DNA of 64,000 nt from Streptomyces sp. DI166 (GCF_900091315.1 NZ_FLSP01000025.1:1-64000), one strand, 5' to 3'. Numbered from the stretch's first letter, positions 53,531-63,447 are shown. Made by a program: numbers and translations. The notes: generated from the sequence alone by a model not told the origin.

Positions 53531-53731
53531 GCGCGCCGTCGCTCCCCTTCGGCGCGGGCCCCCTCTCCCGCGCCACCGCCCTGATCCACACCCTCTCACC
53601 GACCTGCTCACCGCCCCGCTCACCGGCGAGCCCGCCGAGCGGGGCGACCCGCTGTCCCTGGCCCGCTGTCCCAGGCCCGCTGTTCTCGACCCGCCGTCCC
53701 TGGCCCCGCTCGGTGTGGCTGTGCTGCGTCT

Positions 53732-55078
53732 TCAGCCGATGGTGACAACACGCGCCCAGGACGGCGGGCCGTCCGGCTCGTAGTCCGGGTCGTTCTCGTT
53801 CACCCGGCGGGCCGGGCGCGGGAAGAGCCCGACGACCGTACGGCACGACGGCTGCTCGGACGGCCAGGGCGTCTGGCCGTCCGTCAGCGCGACGATCACG
53901 TCCGGGCGGGGCGTGGAGCGCAGCGCCCGGGCGAAGCCGGAGCGCAGATCCGTGCCCCCGCCGCCGATCAGCTCGATGTCCTCGGCCCGGCAGATCGGCA
54001 CGGCGACCCCGGCCGCCGCGTCGCAGGAGATCACCGAGACCAGATCGCGCCGTCCGCCCACGGCCCGCGCGATCGCCGCCACCTCCAGCAGCGCGCTGCC
54101 CAGCTCGGCGTCGCTCACCGAACCCGAGGTGTCGATCACCACGCACACCCGCGGCGGATTGCGCCGCAGACTCGGCAGCACCACCCCGGGCACGGCGGAC
54201 GAACGCCGGGACGGCCGCCGGTAACTGTGGTTCTCACCCGCGCCCGGCGCCCCGGCGGCCGACCGCACGGCCGCGCCCAGCAACTGCCGCCACGGCTGCG
54301 GCGGATGGAACGCCTCCTCCGCCCAGCGCTTCCACCCCTCCGGAGCGTCGCCAGGCCGGCCCTTGATGCCCTCCGCGACCCGGAAGCGCACCGCGTCCCG
54401 CTGCTGCCGGGACAGCCCGTTGGCCCCTTCGGGCCCCAGCTCCCACGGCCTGCCCTCCCCGTCGGCGCCGCCGCCGCAGTCCAGCCAGGCCAGATCGGAG
54501 GTGAGCCCGCTCATGGAGGAGGTGCGCAGGTACTCCTCCATCAGCAGCCCGTCCGGCAGCCTCAGCAGTGACGGCAGCACCGCGCCCTTGGGCATGGGCA
54601 GGCCCTCGCCGTAGATGTCGTCGTTGATCTCGAAGTCGGCGGCGATGTTGCGGCGCAGCCGCTCGCCCGGCCCGTACTCCTCGTTCTCGCGCGCGTAGCG
54701 CAGACCGCGCTCGTGGTGGTCCCGGAGCAGGTGGGAGACCTCGTGCACCCAGACGCCGGCCAGTTCCTCGACCGGCGTGCGGGCCACGAACCCGGGGGAG
54801 ACGTAGCAGCGCCAGTACGCGTCGACCGCCATCGTCGGCACCGAGCGGTCCTCCACGATGTGCAGCGCGAAGAGCGCGGCGGCCAGGTAGGGGCGGACCT
54901 GTACGGCGTGCAGGCGGGCGGACAGGAGCTTGTCCACGTCCAGCGGGAGTCCGGGCGGGTTGTCCGGGGCGCGGCGCCGGACCGGCGCGGCGGGGACGGA
55001 GACCTGGAGCGGGCGGGGCGGGGGAGGCGGCGGCATGGGGCGCGGGAGCGGGCGCGCGGCGCCCGTGCGCCCGGTCAT
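53732..55078 (-). CDS. VWA-like protein with HExxH domain (MoxR partner)
   Basis: A 448-residue protein. The N terminus is Pro-rich. Residues about 60-250 contain a putative metallopeptidase-like domain with H112-E-V-S-H116. The C-terminal part is a VWA-type domain with the MIDAS motif DTSGSVSD and a later GGGGTDLRSGF. Proteins with this DUF2201/VWA layout form chaperone-like pairs with MoxR ATPases. Its ATG overlaps the stop of the MoxR gene. Confidence 0.85.
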   Translation of the reverse strand: MTGRTGAARPLPRPMPPPPPPRPLQVSVPAAPVRRRAPDNPPGLPLDVDKLLSARLHAVQVRPYLAAALFALHIVEDRSVPTMAVDAYWRCYVSPGFVARTPVEELAGVWVHEVSHLLRDHHERGLRYARENEEYGPGERLRRNIAADFEINDDIYGEGLPMPKGAVLPSLLRLPDGLLMEEYLRTSSMSGLTSDLAWLDCGGGADGEGRPWELGPEGANGLSRQQRDAVRFRVAEGIKGRPGDAPEGWKRWAEEAFHPPQPWRQLLGAAVRSAAGAPGAGENHSYRRPSRRSSAVPGVVLPSLRRNPPRVCVVIDTSGSVSDAELGSALLEVAAIARAVGGRRDLVSVISCDAAAGVAVPICRAEDIELIGGGGTDLRSGFARALRSTPRPDVIVALTDGQTPWPSEQPSCRTVVGLFPRPARRVNENDPDYEPDGPPSWARVVTIG

Positions 55079-56319
55079 CGGCGTACCTTCGGGGCTCGCG
55101 CCACCGCCACCGACCGCTCGGCCCGCTCCGACAGGCCCACGATCGCGGCCAGCCGCTCCACCGCCGCCGGAATCTCCCAGTCGTCGCGCCGCACCGCCGC
55201 CAGCGCCTTCGCCGGGGCGACGAGCAGGTCCGGCGCCCCGGTCTCCAGGGCGTGGACCAGCACCGCCCAGCCGGCCTCCCAGCGCCGCCGTTCCGGGCGG
55301 GCCCCGACGGCGGCCACCACCGCCTCCAGCGCGGCCTGCCTGAGGTCGCCGCGCTCGGGCAGCCCGGCGTTGTCCGGGTCGGCGAGCAGCAGTTCCGGGT
55401 CCGGCAGATCCATCCGGTCGAGGTGGGCGAGGAGTTCGAGTCCCGGCCCGTCCCCGACCGCGCCGCGCACCAGCAGCGCCAGCACCTCCCGGGACACCCC
55501 TGCCGCCGTACCGAAGGCCAGCAGGGTCAGCGCGGCCTCCCAGCTGCGGGGCGAGGGCCAGGCACCGCCGCGCCGGGTCTCGCTGCTCGGCAGCCGGTGG
55601 ATCAGCGTCGGCCGGGCCTCCAGGAAGCCGCACACCGCACGCCGGGCCAGCGCCACGGCCTCCGCCAGCCGCTCCGGCTCCAGCCGGGGCAGCTCGGCCC
55701 GGGGCCACACCCCGCCCAGGCCGCGTACCACCACATCCTTGTCGTGCACCCAGTACAGATGTACGAACCGGTTGGCCAGCGGCGGGCTCAGCTCCCACCC
55801 GTCCGCCGCCGACGCGCGCGGGTTGGCGGCGGCCACGATCCGTACGCCGGGCGGCAGTTGCAGGGCGCCGACCTTGCGCTCCAGGACGACCCTGAGCAGC
55901 GCGGCCTGGACGGCGGGGGTGGCGGTGGACAGCTCGTCCAGGAAGAGCAGGCCCCGCCCGGCGCGTACGAGGTCCACGGCCCACTGCGGCGGGGCCATCG
56001 GCACACCGCGCACCGCGGGATCGTCGCCCACGATGGGCAGGCCGGAGAAGTCGGTGGGTTCGTGGACGCTGGCGATCACCGTCGTCAGCGGCAGGCCGAG
56101 GGAGTCGGCGAGCTGGGTCAGGGCCGCGGTCTTGCCGATACCGGGTTCGCCCCAGAGCAGGACCGGCAGGTCGGCGGCGACGGCGAGGGTGAGCGCTTCG
56201 AGCTGCTCGTCGGGTCGGGGTTCGGTGGTGGTTGTCCGAAGGAGCGTCAGGAGGTCTTCGGCGAGGGCGAGTTGGGGGTCGACGGCGGGCATGAGGGCAG
56301 CGGAAGACATGGGCATCAC
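55075..56319 (-). CDS. MoxR-family AAA ATPase
   Basis: A 414-residue AAA+ ATPase with Walker A GEPGIGKTA (57-65), Walker B GLLFLDELSTA (about 125) and the MoxR-type helical C terminus with NPRASAADGWELSPPLANRF (sensor region). MoxR proteins remodel or insert metal into partner proteins together with VWA proteins. It lies between the unknown gene at 56.4-57.7 kb and the VWA gene, overlapping the latter by ATGA. Confidence 0.9.
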   Translation of the reverse strand: MMPMSSAALMPAVDPQLALAEDLLTLLRTTTTEPRPDEQLEALTLAVAADLPVLLWGEPGIGKTAALTQLADSLGLPLTTVIASVHEPTDFSGLPIVGDDPAVRGVPMAPPQWAVDLVRAGRGLLFLDELSTATPAVQAALLRVVLERKVGALQLPPGVRIVAAANPRASAADGWELSPPLANRFVHLYWVHDKDVVVRGLGGVWPRAELPRLEPERLAEAVALARRAVCGFLEARPTLIHRLPSSETRRGGAWPSPRSWEAALTLLAFGTAAGVSREVLALLVRGAVGDGPGLELLAHLDRMDLPDPELLLADPDNAGLPERGDLRQAALEAVVAAVGARPERRRWEAGWAVLVHALETGAPDLLVAPAKALAAVRRDDWEIPAAVERLAAIVGLSERAERSVAVARAPKVRR

Positions 56320-56363
56320 CAGGTGTGTTGGGAGAACGGGACAGCCGCGTGGGCTGACGTGGG

Positions 56364-57737
56364 TCAGGAGAACAGGCCGGTGCGGGGACGGGACCGGTTG
56401 CCGCGCTTGCGGCGCCAGTGCGGAGGTGTGTGCCGGTCGAAGCGGCGCGCGGCCGCGTCGGCCCCGCCACCGGCGGCGGGGTGCACAGGCAGGAGTCCGG
56501 AGCGGAACAGTCCGTGCTCGACACGGCGGGCGGCGGCCGACTCCAACTCCTCCCGGAGCGGCCCGTCCCGCAGCACGGCACCGGGACCGAGCAGCCCTTC
56601 GACCACGGCCAGCGCCCCGGCGACATCACCGTGGCGCAGCCGTTCCCGGACCGCCGGCAACTGATCGGGGCTGCGGTGCACGGTGTCGATCACCCGCAGG
56701 CACGCCAGCGGCGGTCCGCCGAGCGCCACCAGCAGCTCCTCCCGGCGCACTTCGGCCGGGTCGTGGTCGACGGCGGTGAGCACCCCGTCCCGCAGCTCGA
56801 TCCGGTGCACCTCGCCCCGGCACTCCACGCGGAAGGGGTCGTCGGGTTCGGGAACCGGGGAAGAAGCGACCCGGGCCGGGCCGGAGACCGGCAACGCGGC
56901 GGCGACCAGCGGATGCAGCCGCCCGGCCGGGACCAGCCCCGCCCGCACCAGCTCCACGTCCGGCAGCACCCGCGCCGCCGCCTCCGGCAGCACCGGAAGC
57001 GCGGCGGCCTCCTGCGCGGGCAGCTCCACCGCCCGGACCGCCGGCGCATGACTGTCGTCGGGAGCGACGAGTTCGAGCACCGCGCGACTGCGGGCCCCCA
57101 GCCGCACGGCGAATGCCCCGCGAGGACCGAACCCGTCGGCCCGCAGCAGCAGTTCACCCTCGGCGGGCCAACTCTCCGTGGCCCACGGGGAGTCCTCGCC
57201 CACCGCGCAGCGGCGCGCCAGTTCCCCACTGCGCCCGGCGTCCCACAGGTGCCGGTGCAGATCGAGCCGGAACCGCCGGTCGGGATGCGGGTGCGGATGG
57301 TGCCCGCAGGAGTGCCCGGTGCCGGACTCCTCCCACAGCGACAGCGACATCCGCTGCCCGGCGTCCGCCCGGGCCGGTGGCGTACGGACCACCAGGTGCA
57401 GTGCGCCCGGGTAGCGGACCAGAGTGAGGGTGAGACCGGGGCGGAGCCGTCCGTCGGGGGCGATGCGGGGCATGTGCCAGCGCAACAGGTCCGGCGCGAG
57501 GCGACGCAGGTCCGCACGGAGACGGGAGGCGACAGCGGTGCCGTGGCGCTTGCGCACGGCGCGCAGATCGAGATCGACGTCGACCCGGGCGGCGGCACAG
57601 GCACCGGCCCAGTCACCGACGAGACGCCGCGCGGTCGCGGTCTCGATCATGGACGGTGGCACGGCGTACTCGCGTACGCGCTGCCACATCGACAGGCGGG
57701 AGGGAATCGCGGGCGCGAAGTGAAGTGCCATCAGCAC
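56364..57737 (-). CDS. Hypothetical protein of the MoxR/VWA operon
   Basis: A 457-residue protein heading the MoxR/VWA unit, with a His-rich segment (GHSCGHHPHPHPDRRFRLDL) and an Arg-rich C terminus. It has no recognised domain. Its consistent position upstream of MoxR suggests it is the client or a third component of the complex; a metal-handling role is suggested only by the His cluster. Confidence 0.6.
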   Translation of the reverse strand: MLMALHFAPAIPSRLSMWQRVREYAVPPSMIETATARRLVGDWAGACAAARVDVDLDLRAVRKRHGTAVASRLRADLRRLAPDLLRWHMPRIAPDGRLRPGLTLTLVRYPGALHLVVRTPPARADAGQRMSLSLWEESGTGHSCGHHPHPHPDRRFRLDLHRHLWDAGRSGELARRCAVGEDSPWATESWPAEGELLLRADGFGPRGAFAVRLGARSRAVLELVAPDDSHAPAVRAVELPAQEAAALPVLPEAAARVLPDVELVRAGLVPAGRLHPLVAAALPVSGPARVASSPVPEPDDPFRVECRGEVHRIELRDGVLTAVDHDPAEVRREELLVALGGPPLACLRVIDTVHRSPDQLPAVRERLRHGDVAGALAVVEGLLGPGAVLRDGPLREELESAAARRVEHGLFRSGLLPVHPAAGGGADAAARRFDRHTPPHWRRKRGNRSRPRTGLFS

Positions 57738-57826
57738 TCACCTTGCGCGGACGATTCCTCCAATCCACAAGAGGAGAAGGTCTTCATCGCCCGCATCATA
57801 GGCACGGCGATCACGATCTGTCAGCA

Positions 57827-57860
57827 GAGGGACCCGCCGGCCGTCACCGGCAGGTCCCTC
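57827..57860 (-). terminator. Terminator after the GH92 gene
   Basis: GAGGGACC-CGCCGG and CCGGCA-GGTCCCTC form a near-perfect stem just beyond the GH92 stop. Confidence 0.65.
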
Positions 57861-57868
57861 GACTCACC

Positions 57869-60800
57869 TCATCCCGCGAGGAGTTCGACCTCCGAAAGTG
57901 TCCCCTCGCCGTCCAGCACCAGGCGGTACTTCTGGTAGCTACCCGGTGCCTTCACCGAGAACGCCCGGGTCTGCCGGTCCCAGGCGAAGGACTCGCCCGT
58001 GCGCCGGTCGAGCGTCTTCCACTCGGCGCCGTCCTGGGAACCCTGGAGGGTCCAGCCGGTCGGCGCCTTGGCGCGGTCCGCCGAGGTCAGCGTGTACTGA
58101 ACGGCCTCGGCGCCCTCGGGCGTCGGCAGGTCCACCGACGTCACCGTCGCGTTGGTCCCGGAGGTGTTGTCGAACAGCGCGCCCTCGCCCTTGATCACGT
58201 CCGCGCGAGGTGCGGGCACCTTGTCGTCCTGGGTGATCGACACCGGCGCCGCGTTCCTGCCGGTGCCCCAGGCGGACGGCTTGGACCCCATCTCGAACTC
58301 CAGCACCGCGCCCTTGGCGAGCACCGAGTGCGGCAGCGAAGTGGAGTTCCAGGAGCGGCCGTTGACCTTCAGGCCCTGGACGTAGACATTGCGGGCACTG
58401 TTCCTCGGCGCCTTGACCACCAGCTTCCGGCCGTTCTCCAGGTGGACGGTCGCCTTGGTGAACAGCGGGGAGCCGACCGCGTACTCGCCGCTGCCCATGA
58501 CCAGCGGGTAGAAGCCGAGCGCGGAGAAGAGGTACCAGGCCGACTGCTCGCCGTTGTCCTCGTCGCCGTGGTAGCCCTGGCCGATCTCACTGCCGGTGTA
58601 CAGGCGGGAGAGCACCTCGCGGACGTTCTTCTGCGCCTTCCACGGCTGCCCGGCCGCGTCGTACATGTAGATGGCGTGGTGGGCGACCTGGTTGGAGTGC
58701 CCGTACATGCCCATCCGCACGTCCCGCGCCTCGGTCATCTCGTGGATGACCCCGCCGTAGGAGCCGACGAAGTCGGGGGAGGCGGTCTCCGGGGTGGAGA
58801 AGTACTCGTCGAGCTTGTCGGCGAGCTTGGTGCGGCCGCCGTAGAGGTTGGCGAGACCGCGGGAGTCCTGCGGGGCGGTGAAGGCGTAGCCCCAGCCGTT
58901 GGTCTCGGTGTAGTCGTAGCCCCACACGCGCGGGTCGTACTTCTTCGACTCCACCCGCCAGTCGCCCTTGGCGTTGCGGCCCTGGAAGAACCCGGCCTCG
59001 GAGTCGAAGAGGTTGACGTAGTCCTGCGCCCGGTCGAGGAAGTACGCGGACTCCTCCTGGTAGCGCTTCTTGCCGGTCTTCTTGTAGAGCTCCTGGCCCA
59101 TGCGGGCGATGCCGTAGTCGTTGAGGTAGCCCTCCAGCGCCCAGGACAGGCCCTCGTGGGTGTCGGTGCTGGTGTAGCCGAGGAACGGCGAGGTCGCCAT
59201 GCCCTTGCGGCCCACCCCGGAGGAGGGCGGCACCACGGTGGCGTTCTTCACGGCCGCGTCGTACGCCGCCTCAGCGTCGAAGTCGACGCCCTTGACGTAC
59301 GCGTCCGCGAACGCCACGTCGGAGGAGGTGCCGGTCATCAGGTCCGCGTAGCCGGGGGAGGACCAGCGGGAGGTCCAGCCGCCGTCCTTGTACTGCTGCA
59401 CGAACCCGTCGACCATCTCGCCCGCCTGAGAGGGCGTCAGCAGCGAGTACGCGGGCCAGGTGGTCCGGTAGGTGTCCCAGAAGCCGTTGTTGACGTACAC
59501 CTTGCCGTCGACGATCTTCGCGCCGGTGTGCGTCGGCGTGTCCGGGTTCGGCATCGGCGAGAAGGGCGAGGCGTACTGGTACTTCGAACCGACCTTCTCG
59601 AAGCCGGAGTTGGGGTACAGGTAGAGCCGGTACAGGCTGGAGTAGAGCGTGGTCAGCTGGTCCGGCGTGGCGCCCTCGACCTCGACCTTGCCGAGGATGC
59701 GGTCCCACTGGCGCTGGGCGCGCTTCTTGACGGCCTCGAAGGAGGTGCCGTCCGGGATCTCCTGGCGCAGATTGGCCTTGGCCTGGTCCACGCTGATCAG
59801 CGAGGTCGCCAGGCGCAGGGTGACCTTGCGGTCCTTCCCGGCGTCGAAGCGCAGATAGCCCTTCACGCCGCTGGAGTCGCCCTCGCTGACCGGCTTGTCG
59901 AACTCGCCGTACACGAACAGCCGGGTGGCGCCCGTGGACAGCCCGGACTTCACGTCGGAGTAGCCGGTGAAGGTCCCGCTGTCCTTGTCGAGGGTGAGGC
60001 CCGCCTGGTCGGTGACGTTGTCGAACAGCACGCTCGCGTCGCTGCCGGGGTAGGTGAAGCGCATGACCGCCGCGTGGTCGGTCGGCGCCATCTCCGCCCG
60101 CAGGCCGTTCTCGAACCGCACCCCGTAGTAGTACGGGCGCGCCGTCTCGTTCTCGTGCCGGAAGGCCAACTCCCGTGCCTCGCGGCCGGTCTGCGGGGTG
60201 CCGGAGGCGGCCGACGGCATCACCTGGAAGGTCTGCCGGTCGCCCATCCAGGGGCTCGGCTCGTGGCTTGCGCTGAAGGCCTGGACGGTCGGCAGGTTGT
60301 CGTCGTTGTTCGCACGTGCGTAGTCGTACAGCCAGCTCAGCGAACCCGCGTTGGTGACCGGGGTCCAGAAGTTGAAGCCGTGCGGCACGGCCGTCGCCGG
60401 GAAGTTGTTGCCGCGCGAGAAACCGCCGCTGGAGTTGGTGCCGCGGGTGGTGACCGCGTAGTCCGACAGATGCGCCTTCGGCTTCTCCCGGGGCGCCCGC
60501 TCCAGGGTCACGTCGTCCAGCCAGCCGCGGAACTTCGCCGGGCCCTTGGGGGAGTCGTAGGCGACCAGGATCCGGTCCACGGTCTTGCCGGCCGCGACCG
60601 AACCGATCCGCGAGACCACGTTGTTCCACTGGTTGACGTAGAGGATCTTGGAGTCGCCCTGGCCGCGCGGGGTCAGCGGGAAGCCGTGCTGGTCGGTGGC
60701 CCGCAGATCGCTCAGGTAGGTGCCGTCGGTGAAGGCGAGGTCCACCGAGACGTTGGTGGCGTCGTAGTCGAGATCGCGGTCCGCCATCGACGGGAAGATC

Positions 60801-61657
60801 CGGTAGGAGAGCCGGGTGTCCCGGCCGACCGCCACGTTCACATCGAAGATCTTGTTGTACGAGTAGGCCCGGCCGTCCGCCGTGTGCCGTCCCGCGTAGC
60901 GCAGTGCCCGCTTGCCGGTGAAGCCCGCGCCCGCCTTCGCCGTCGGCGAGCCGCTCGGGCCCCGGTCGACCAGCGAGAGCATGTCCTGCGGCACCGGGGT
61001 CTCACCGCCGCCGGTGGAGAACTGCACATCGGCGAGCTGGAGTATGCCCGAGGCGCCGTTGTTGCGGGTGACCTCCAGCCGGAAGTGCCGGTACTCGCCG
61101 GGCTCGGCGATGTCGTAGATCTTGGTCTGGAAGCGCTCGGCGAAGGTCTCGCCGGAGCGGGTGTCCAGGGTCTTCCAGTCGGTGCCGTCGGTGGAGCCCT
61201 TCAGGGTCCAGTCCTTCGGATCACGGCCGGAGAAGTCATTGGCCGAAGTGAGCGCGTACTTGGTGATCCGGGTGGTTTTGTCCAGGTCGAACTCGACCCA
61301 GCCGGTGGACTCGAAGACCAGCCACTTGGTGCTCGGCTCCCCGTCGACGAGGTTCTCCTTCACCTCGCCGCCGCCGGTGTTCTCCCCGTTCGCCCGCACG
61401 TCCGTGACATGGTCGGTCACATTGCCCGGAATGCCCGAGCTGTATCCGCCGTCCACGCCCTCGGCCCGCTTGCTGCCGTCCGGCGCCGTGTCGACCGTGC
61501 TGAGCCAGTCCGGGGCAGGGTCGCCGCTCTCGAAGGAGGAGCTGAACTCCCGGTCGACGGAGGGGGCCTCCGGAAGGGCGACCGCGACGCCCTGCGACCC
61601 CACGGCCAAAGCGAAGGCGGTCGTCCATACGACCGCCGTGCCGCGTCTGTGCCTCAT
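57869..61657 (-). CDS. Secreted GH92 alpha-mannosidase with discoidin-type modules
   Basis: A 1262-residue enzyme with an N-terminal signal peptide (about 5-32, ending in an Ala-rich site). An F5/8 type C (discoidin) module follows (about 85-235; STKWLVFESTGWVEFDLDKT). The GH92 domain has the QDYVNLF, HGDEDNGEQSAWYLFSALGF and YGHSNQVAHHAIYMYD segments, which contain the calcium- and substrate-binding residues of exo-alpha-mannosidases. A short C-terminal discoidin-like region (about 1180-1262) ends it. It removes mannose from high-mannose glycans outside the cell. The ATG at 61657 is the better of several starts; a LacI-type operator lies just upstream. Confidence 0.92.
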   Translation of the reverse strand: MRHRRGTAVVWTTAFALAVGSQGVAVALPEAPSVDREFSSSFESGDPAPDWLSTVDTAPDGSKRAEGVDGGYSSGIPGNVTDHVTDVRANGENTGGGEVKENLVDGEPSTKWLVFESTGWVEFDLDKTTRITKYALTSANDFSGRDPKDWTLKGSTDGTDWKTLDTRSGETFAERFQTKIYDIAEPGEYRHFRLEVTRNNGASGILQLADVQFSTGGGETPVPQDMLSLVDRGPSGSPTAKAGAGFTGKRALRYAGRHTADGRAYSYNKIFDVNVAVGRDTRLSYRIFPSMADRDLDYDATNVSVDLAFTDGTYLSDLRATDQHGFPLTPRGQGDSKILYVNQWNNVVSRIGSVAAGKTVDRILVAYDSPKGPAKFRGWLDDVTLERAPREKPKAHLSDYAVTTRGTNSSGGFSRGNNFPATAVPHGFNFWTPVTNAGSLSWLYDYARANNDDNLPTVQAFSASHEPSPWMGDRQTFQVMPSAASGTPQTGREARELAFRHENETARPYYYGVRFENGLRAEMAPTDHAAVMRFTYPGSDASVLFDNVTDQAGLTLDKDSGTFTGYSDVKSGLSTGATRLFVYGEFDKPVSEGDSSGVKGYLRFDAGKDRKVTLRLATSLISVDQAKANLRQEIPDGTSFEAVKKRAQRQWDRILGKVEVEGATPDQLTTLYSSLYRLYLYPNSGFEKVGSKYQYASPFSPMPNPDTPTHTGAKIVDGKVYVNNGFWDTYRTTWPAYSLLTPSQAGEMVDGFVQQYKDGGWTSRWSSPGYADLMTGTSSDVAFADAYVKGVDFDAEAAYDAAVKNATVVPPSSGVGRKGMATSPFLGYTSTDTHEGLSWALEGYLNDYGIARMGQELYKKTGKKRYQEESAYFLDRAQDYVNLFDSEAGFFQGRNAKGDWRVESKKYDPRVWGYDYTETNGWGYAFTAPQDSRGLANLYGGRTKLADKLDEYFSTPETASPDFVGSYGGVIHEMTEARDVRMGMYGHSNQVAHHAIYMYDAAGQPWKAQKNVREVLSRLYTGSEIGQGYHGDEDNGEQSAWYLFSALGFYPLVMGSGEYAVGSPLFTKATVHLENGRKLVVKAPRNSARNVYVQGLKVNGRSWNSTSLPHSVLAKGAVLEFEMGSKPSAWGTGRNAAPVSITQDDKVPAPRADVIKGEGALFDNTSGTNATVTSVDLPTPEGAEAVQYTLTSADRAKAPTGWTLQGSQDGAEWKTLDRRTGESFAWDRQTRAFSVKAPGSYQKYRLVLDGEGTLSEVELLAG

Positions 61658-61682
61658 CAACAAGCACTCTCCCTGCGCTGTG

Positions 61683-61694
61683 GACAACGTTGTC
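61683..61694 (-). promoter_or_regulatory. LacI-family-type operator GACAACGTTGTC before GH92
   Basis: A perfect 12-bp palindrome centred on AACGTT, 26 bases upstream of the GH92 ATG, with the shape of Streptomyces LacI-family sugar-repressor operators. Confidence 0.5.
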
Positions 61695-61883
61695 AGCTTG
61701 ATGCGCAAGGATTAGTTGTGTCTCAAGTCGACAGTTGTGTCAAGGGTGTTGAGCGGGGTGTCCGGAAGGGATGGCAGGGATATTTCCCCCGACCGGTGCA
61801 CACCCCGCTCATATTTCCGCGAGGTCTCAACTCGGAAAAGACAGTCGGTGAACCTTGCATTCGATCTTGCTCAGCCGCCGGGA

Positions 61884-61899
61884 AGTGGACTATACCTGT
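61884..61899 (+). promoter_or_regulatory. DasR-responsive element (dre)-like site before ngcE
   Basis: AGTGGACTATACCTGT matches 12 of 16 positions of ACTGGTCTAGACCAGT exactly, plus a tolerated G at position 2. It keeps the palindromic TGG...CTA.ACC core. DasR is the GntR-family regulator of N-acetylglucosamine use. Confidence 0.55.
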
Positions 61900-62001
61900 C
61901 GGCGATTCACGGTGTTTCTGCACGACCCTGCTTGACCTGACCGCGGTGCCGGCGAGGATCCGGTTCACCGCCTGAGTCCTGGAGAAGGCGAGGACTTGAG
62001 C

Positions 62002-63447
62002 ATGGGATCCAGCTCCGAACCGACCACCACCGAGGGCGGCACCAGCCGCCGCGATCTGATCAAGCGGTCCGCCGCACTTGGTCTGATCACGGTGCCGACG
62101 ATGAGCTTCCTGTCCGCCTGCGCGAGCGGCGGCGGGGACGACGACTCGGGCGGCGAGACCAAGGGCGAGACGTCCGAGAAGAACCCCTTCGGCGTGAAGA
62201 AGGGCACCAAGCTGGACGTGGTCGTCTTCAAGGGCGGCTACGGCGACGACTACGCCAAGGCGTGGGAGGCGTCCTTCCAGAAGAAGTGGGGGGTCACCTC
62301 CACGCACACCGGCACCCAGGAGATCACCGGCAAGCTCCAGCCGCGCTTCAACGCGGGCAACCCGCCGGACATCGTGGACGACTCGGGCGCCCAGCAGATC
62401 CCGATCGACGTGCTCCACAAGAACGGCCAGCTCCTCGACCTCGCCGAGGTCCTGGACGCCCCGTCCGTCGACGACCCGAGCAAGAAGGTCCGCGACACCC
62501 TGATCCCCGGCACCCTGGACGCCGGTATGCAGGGCGGCAAGGTCGTCGCCCTCAACTACATCTACACGGTGTGGGGTCTGTGGTACTCCGGCAAGCTCTT
62601 CGAGGAGAAGGGCTGGGAGGCGCCCAAGACCTGGGAGGACTTCCTCGCCATCTGCAAGGACGCCAAGTCCCAGGGCATCGGCGGTCTCGCGCACCAGGGC
62701 AAGTACCCGTACTACATCAACGTCGCCATCATGGACCTGATCGCCAAGACCGGCGGTCTGGACGCGATGAAGGCGATCGACAACCTCGAACCCAACGCGT
62801 TCGTCGGCTCCGAGGCGGCCACGGCCGCCGTGGAGGCGATCTACGAGGTCGTGGAGAAGGGCTACTTGATGCCCGGCACCAACGGCCTGACCCACACCGA
62901 GTCGCAGACCCGCTGGAACCAGTACAAGGCCGCCTTCATCACCAGCGGTTCCTGGCTGGAGAACGAGCAGCTGAAGACGACGCCGGAGGACTTCGACATG
63001 AAGTTCCTGCCGATGCCGCTGCTGCCCGACAGCAAGCTGCCCTTCGAGGCGATCCGGGCCGGCTCCGGCGAGCCCTTCATCATCCCGGCCAAGGCGAAGA
63101 ACCTGCCCGCGGCCAAGGAGTTCATGCGGATGATGCTGTCCAAGGAGTGGTCGACGCTGTTCGCCAAGGAGGCCAACTCGCTGACCATCCTCGCGGACGG
63201 CGTGGACGACAGCGTCCAGCTGCGCCCCGGTACGCAGTCGACGGTCGAGGCGTCGAAGGCGGCCGGTGACAACACCTTCCGCTACCTGTACACCGAGTGG
63301 TACAGCGAGATGGGCACGGCCATCGAGAACGCCTCCAACGAGCTGATGGCCAAGCGCATCCAGCCCAAGGAGTGGCTGAAGCGCGCCCAGGCGGCCGTGG
63401 ACAAGCAGGCCAAGGACCCCGAGTCCAAGAAGAACCGTCGGGACTGA
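62002..63447 (+). CDS. ngcE: Sugar ABC transporter solute-binding lipoprotein, NgcE-like
   Basis: A 481-residue solute-binding protein with a twin-arginine signal (SRRDLIKRSAALGL) and lipobox LSAC with the lipidated Cys40. The mature part has the family-1 binding-protein pattern (LDVVVFKGGYGDDYAKAWEA, then PPDIVDDSGAQQIPIDVLHK). Length, Tat-lipoprotein signal and position fit NgcE, the N-acetylglucosamine/chitobiose binding protein (SCO6005 in S. coelicolor from memory). The dre-like site upstream supports an aminosugar substrate. ATG 62002 has GAGGA 7 bases upstream; TTG 61996 is the alternative. Confidence 0.85.
   Translation: MGSSSEPTTTEGGTSRRDLIKRSAALGLITVPTMSFLSACASGGGDDDSGGETKGETSEKNPFGVKKGTKLDVVVFKGGYGDDYAKAWEASFQKKWGVTSTHTGTQEITGKLQPRFNAGNPPDIVDDSGAQQIPIDVLHKNGQLLDLAEVLDAPSVDDPSKKVRDTLIPGTLDAGMQGGKVVALNYIYTVWGLWYSGKLFEEKGWEAPKTWEDFLAICKDAKSQGIGGLAHQGKYPYYINVAIMDLIAKTGGLDAMKAIDNLEPNAFVGSEAATAAVEAIYEVVEKGYLMPGTNGLTHTESQTRWNQYKAAFITSGSWLENEQLKTTPEDFDMKFLPMPLLPDSKLPFEAIRAGSGEPFIIPAKAKNLPAAKEFMRMMLSKEWSTLFAKEANSLTILADGVDDSVQLRPGTQSTVEASKAAGDNTFRYLYTEWYSEMGTAIENASNELMAKRIQPKEWLKRAQAAVDKQAKDPESKKNRRD

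Noticed and set aside
53527..53731. A possible short gene after the xylosidase (ATG overlapping its stop)
   Set aside because: The frame degrades after about 20 codons, and a second frame is only weakly coding; at most a fragment.
53732..56629. A 965-codon minus-strand frame covering the MoxR region
   Set aside because: Its N-terminal half is a shifted-frame, Arg-rich shadow of MoxR; the real VWA gene starts at 55078.
57656..61975. A 1439-codon plus-strand open frame
   Set aside because: Antisense shadow of the GH92 gene: Val/Gly/Arg-rich low-complexity translation, no domain, while the minus strand gives a complete mannosidase.
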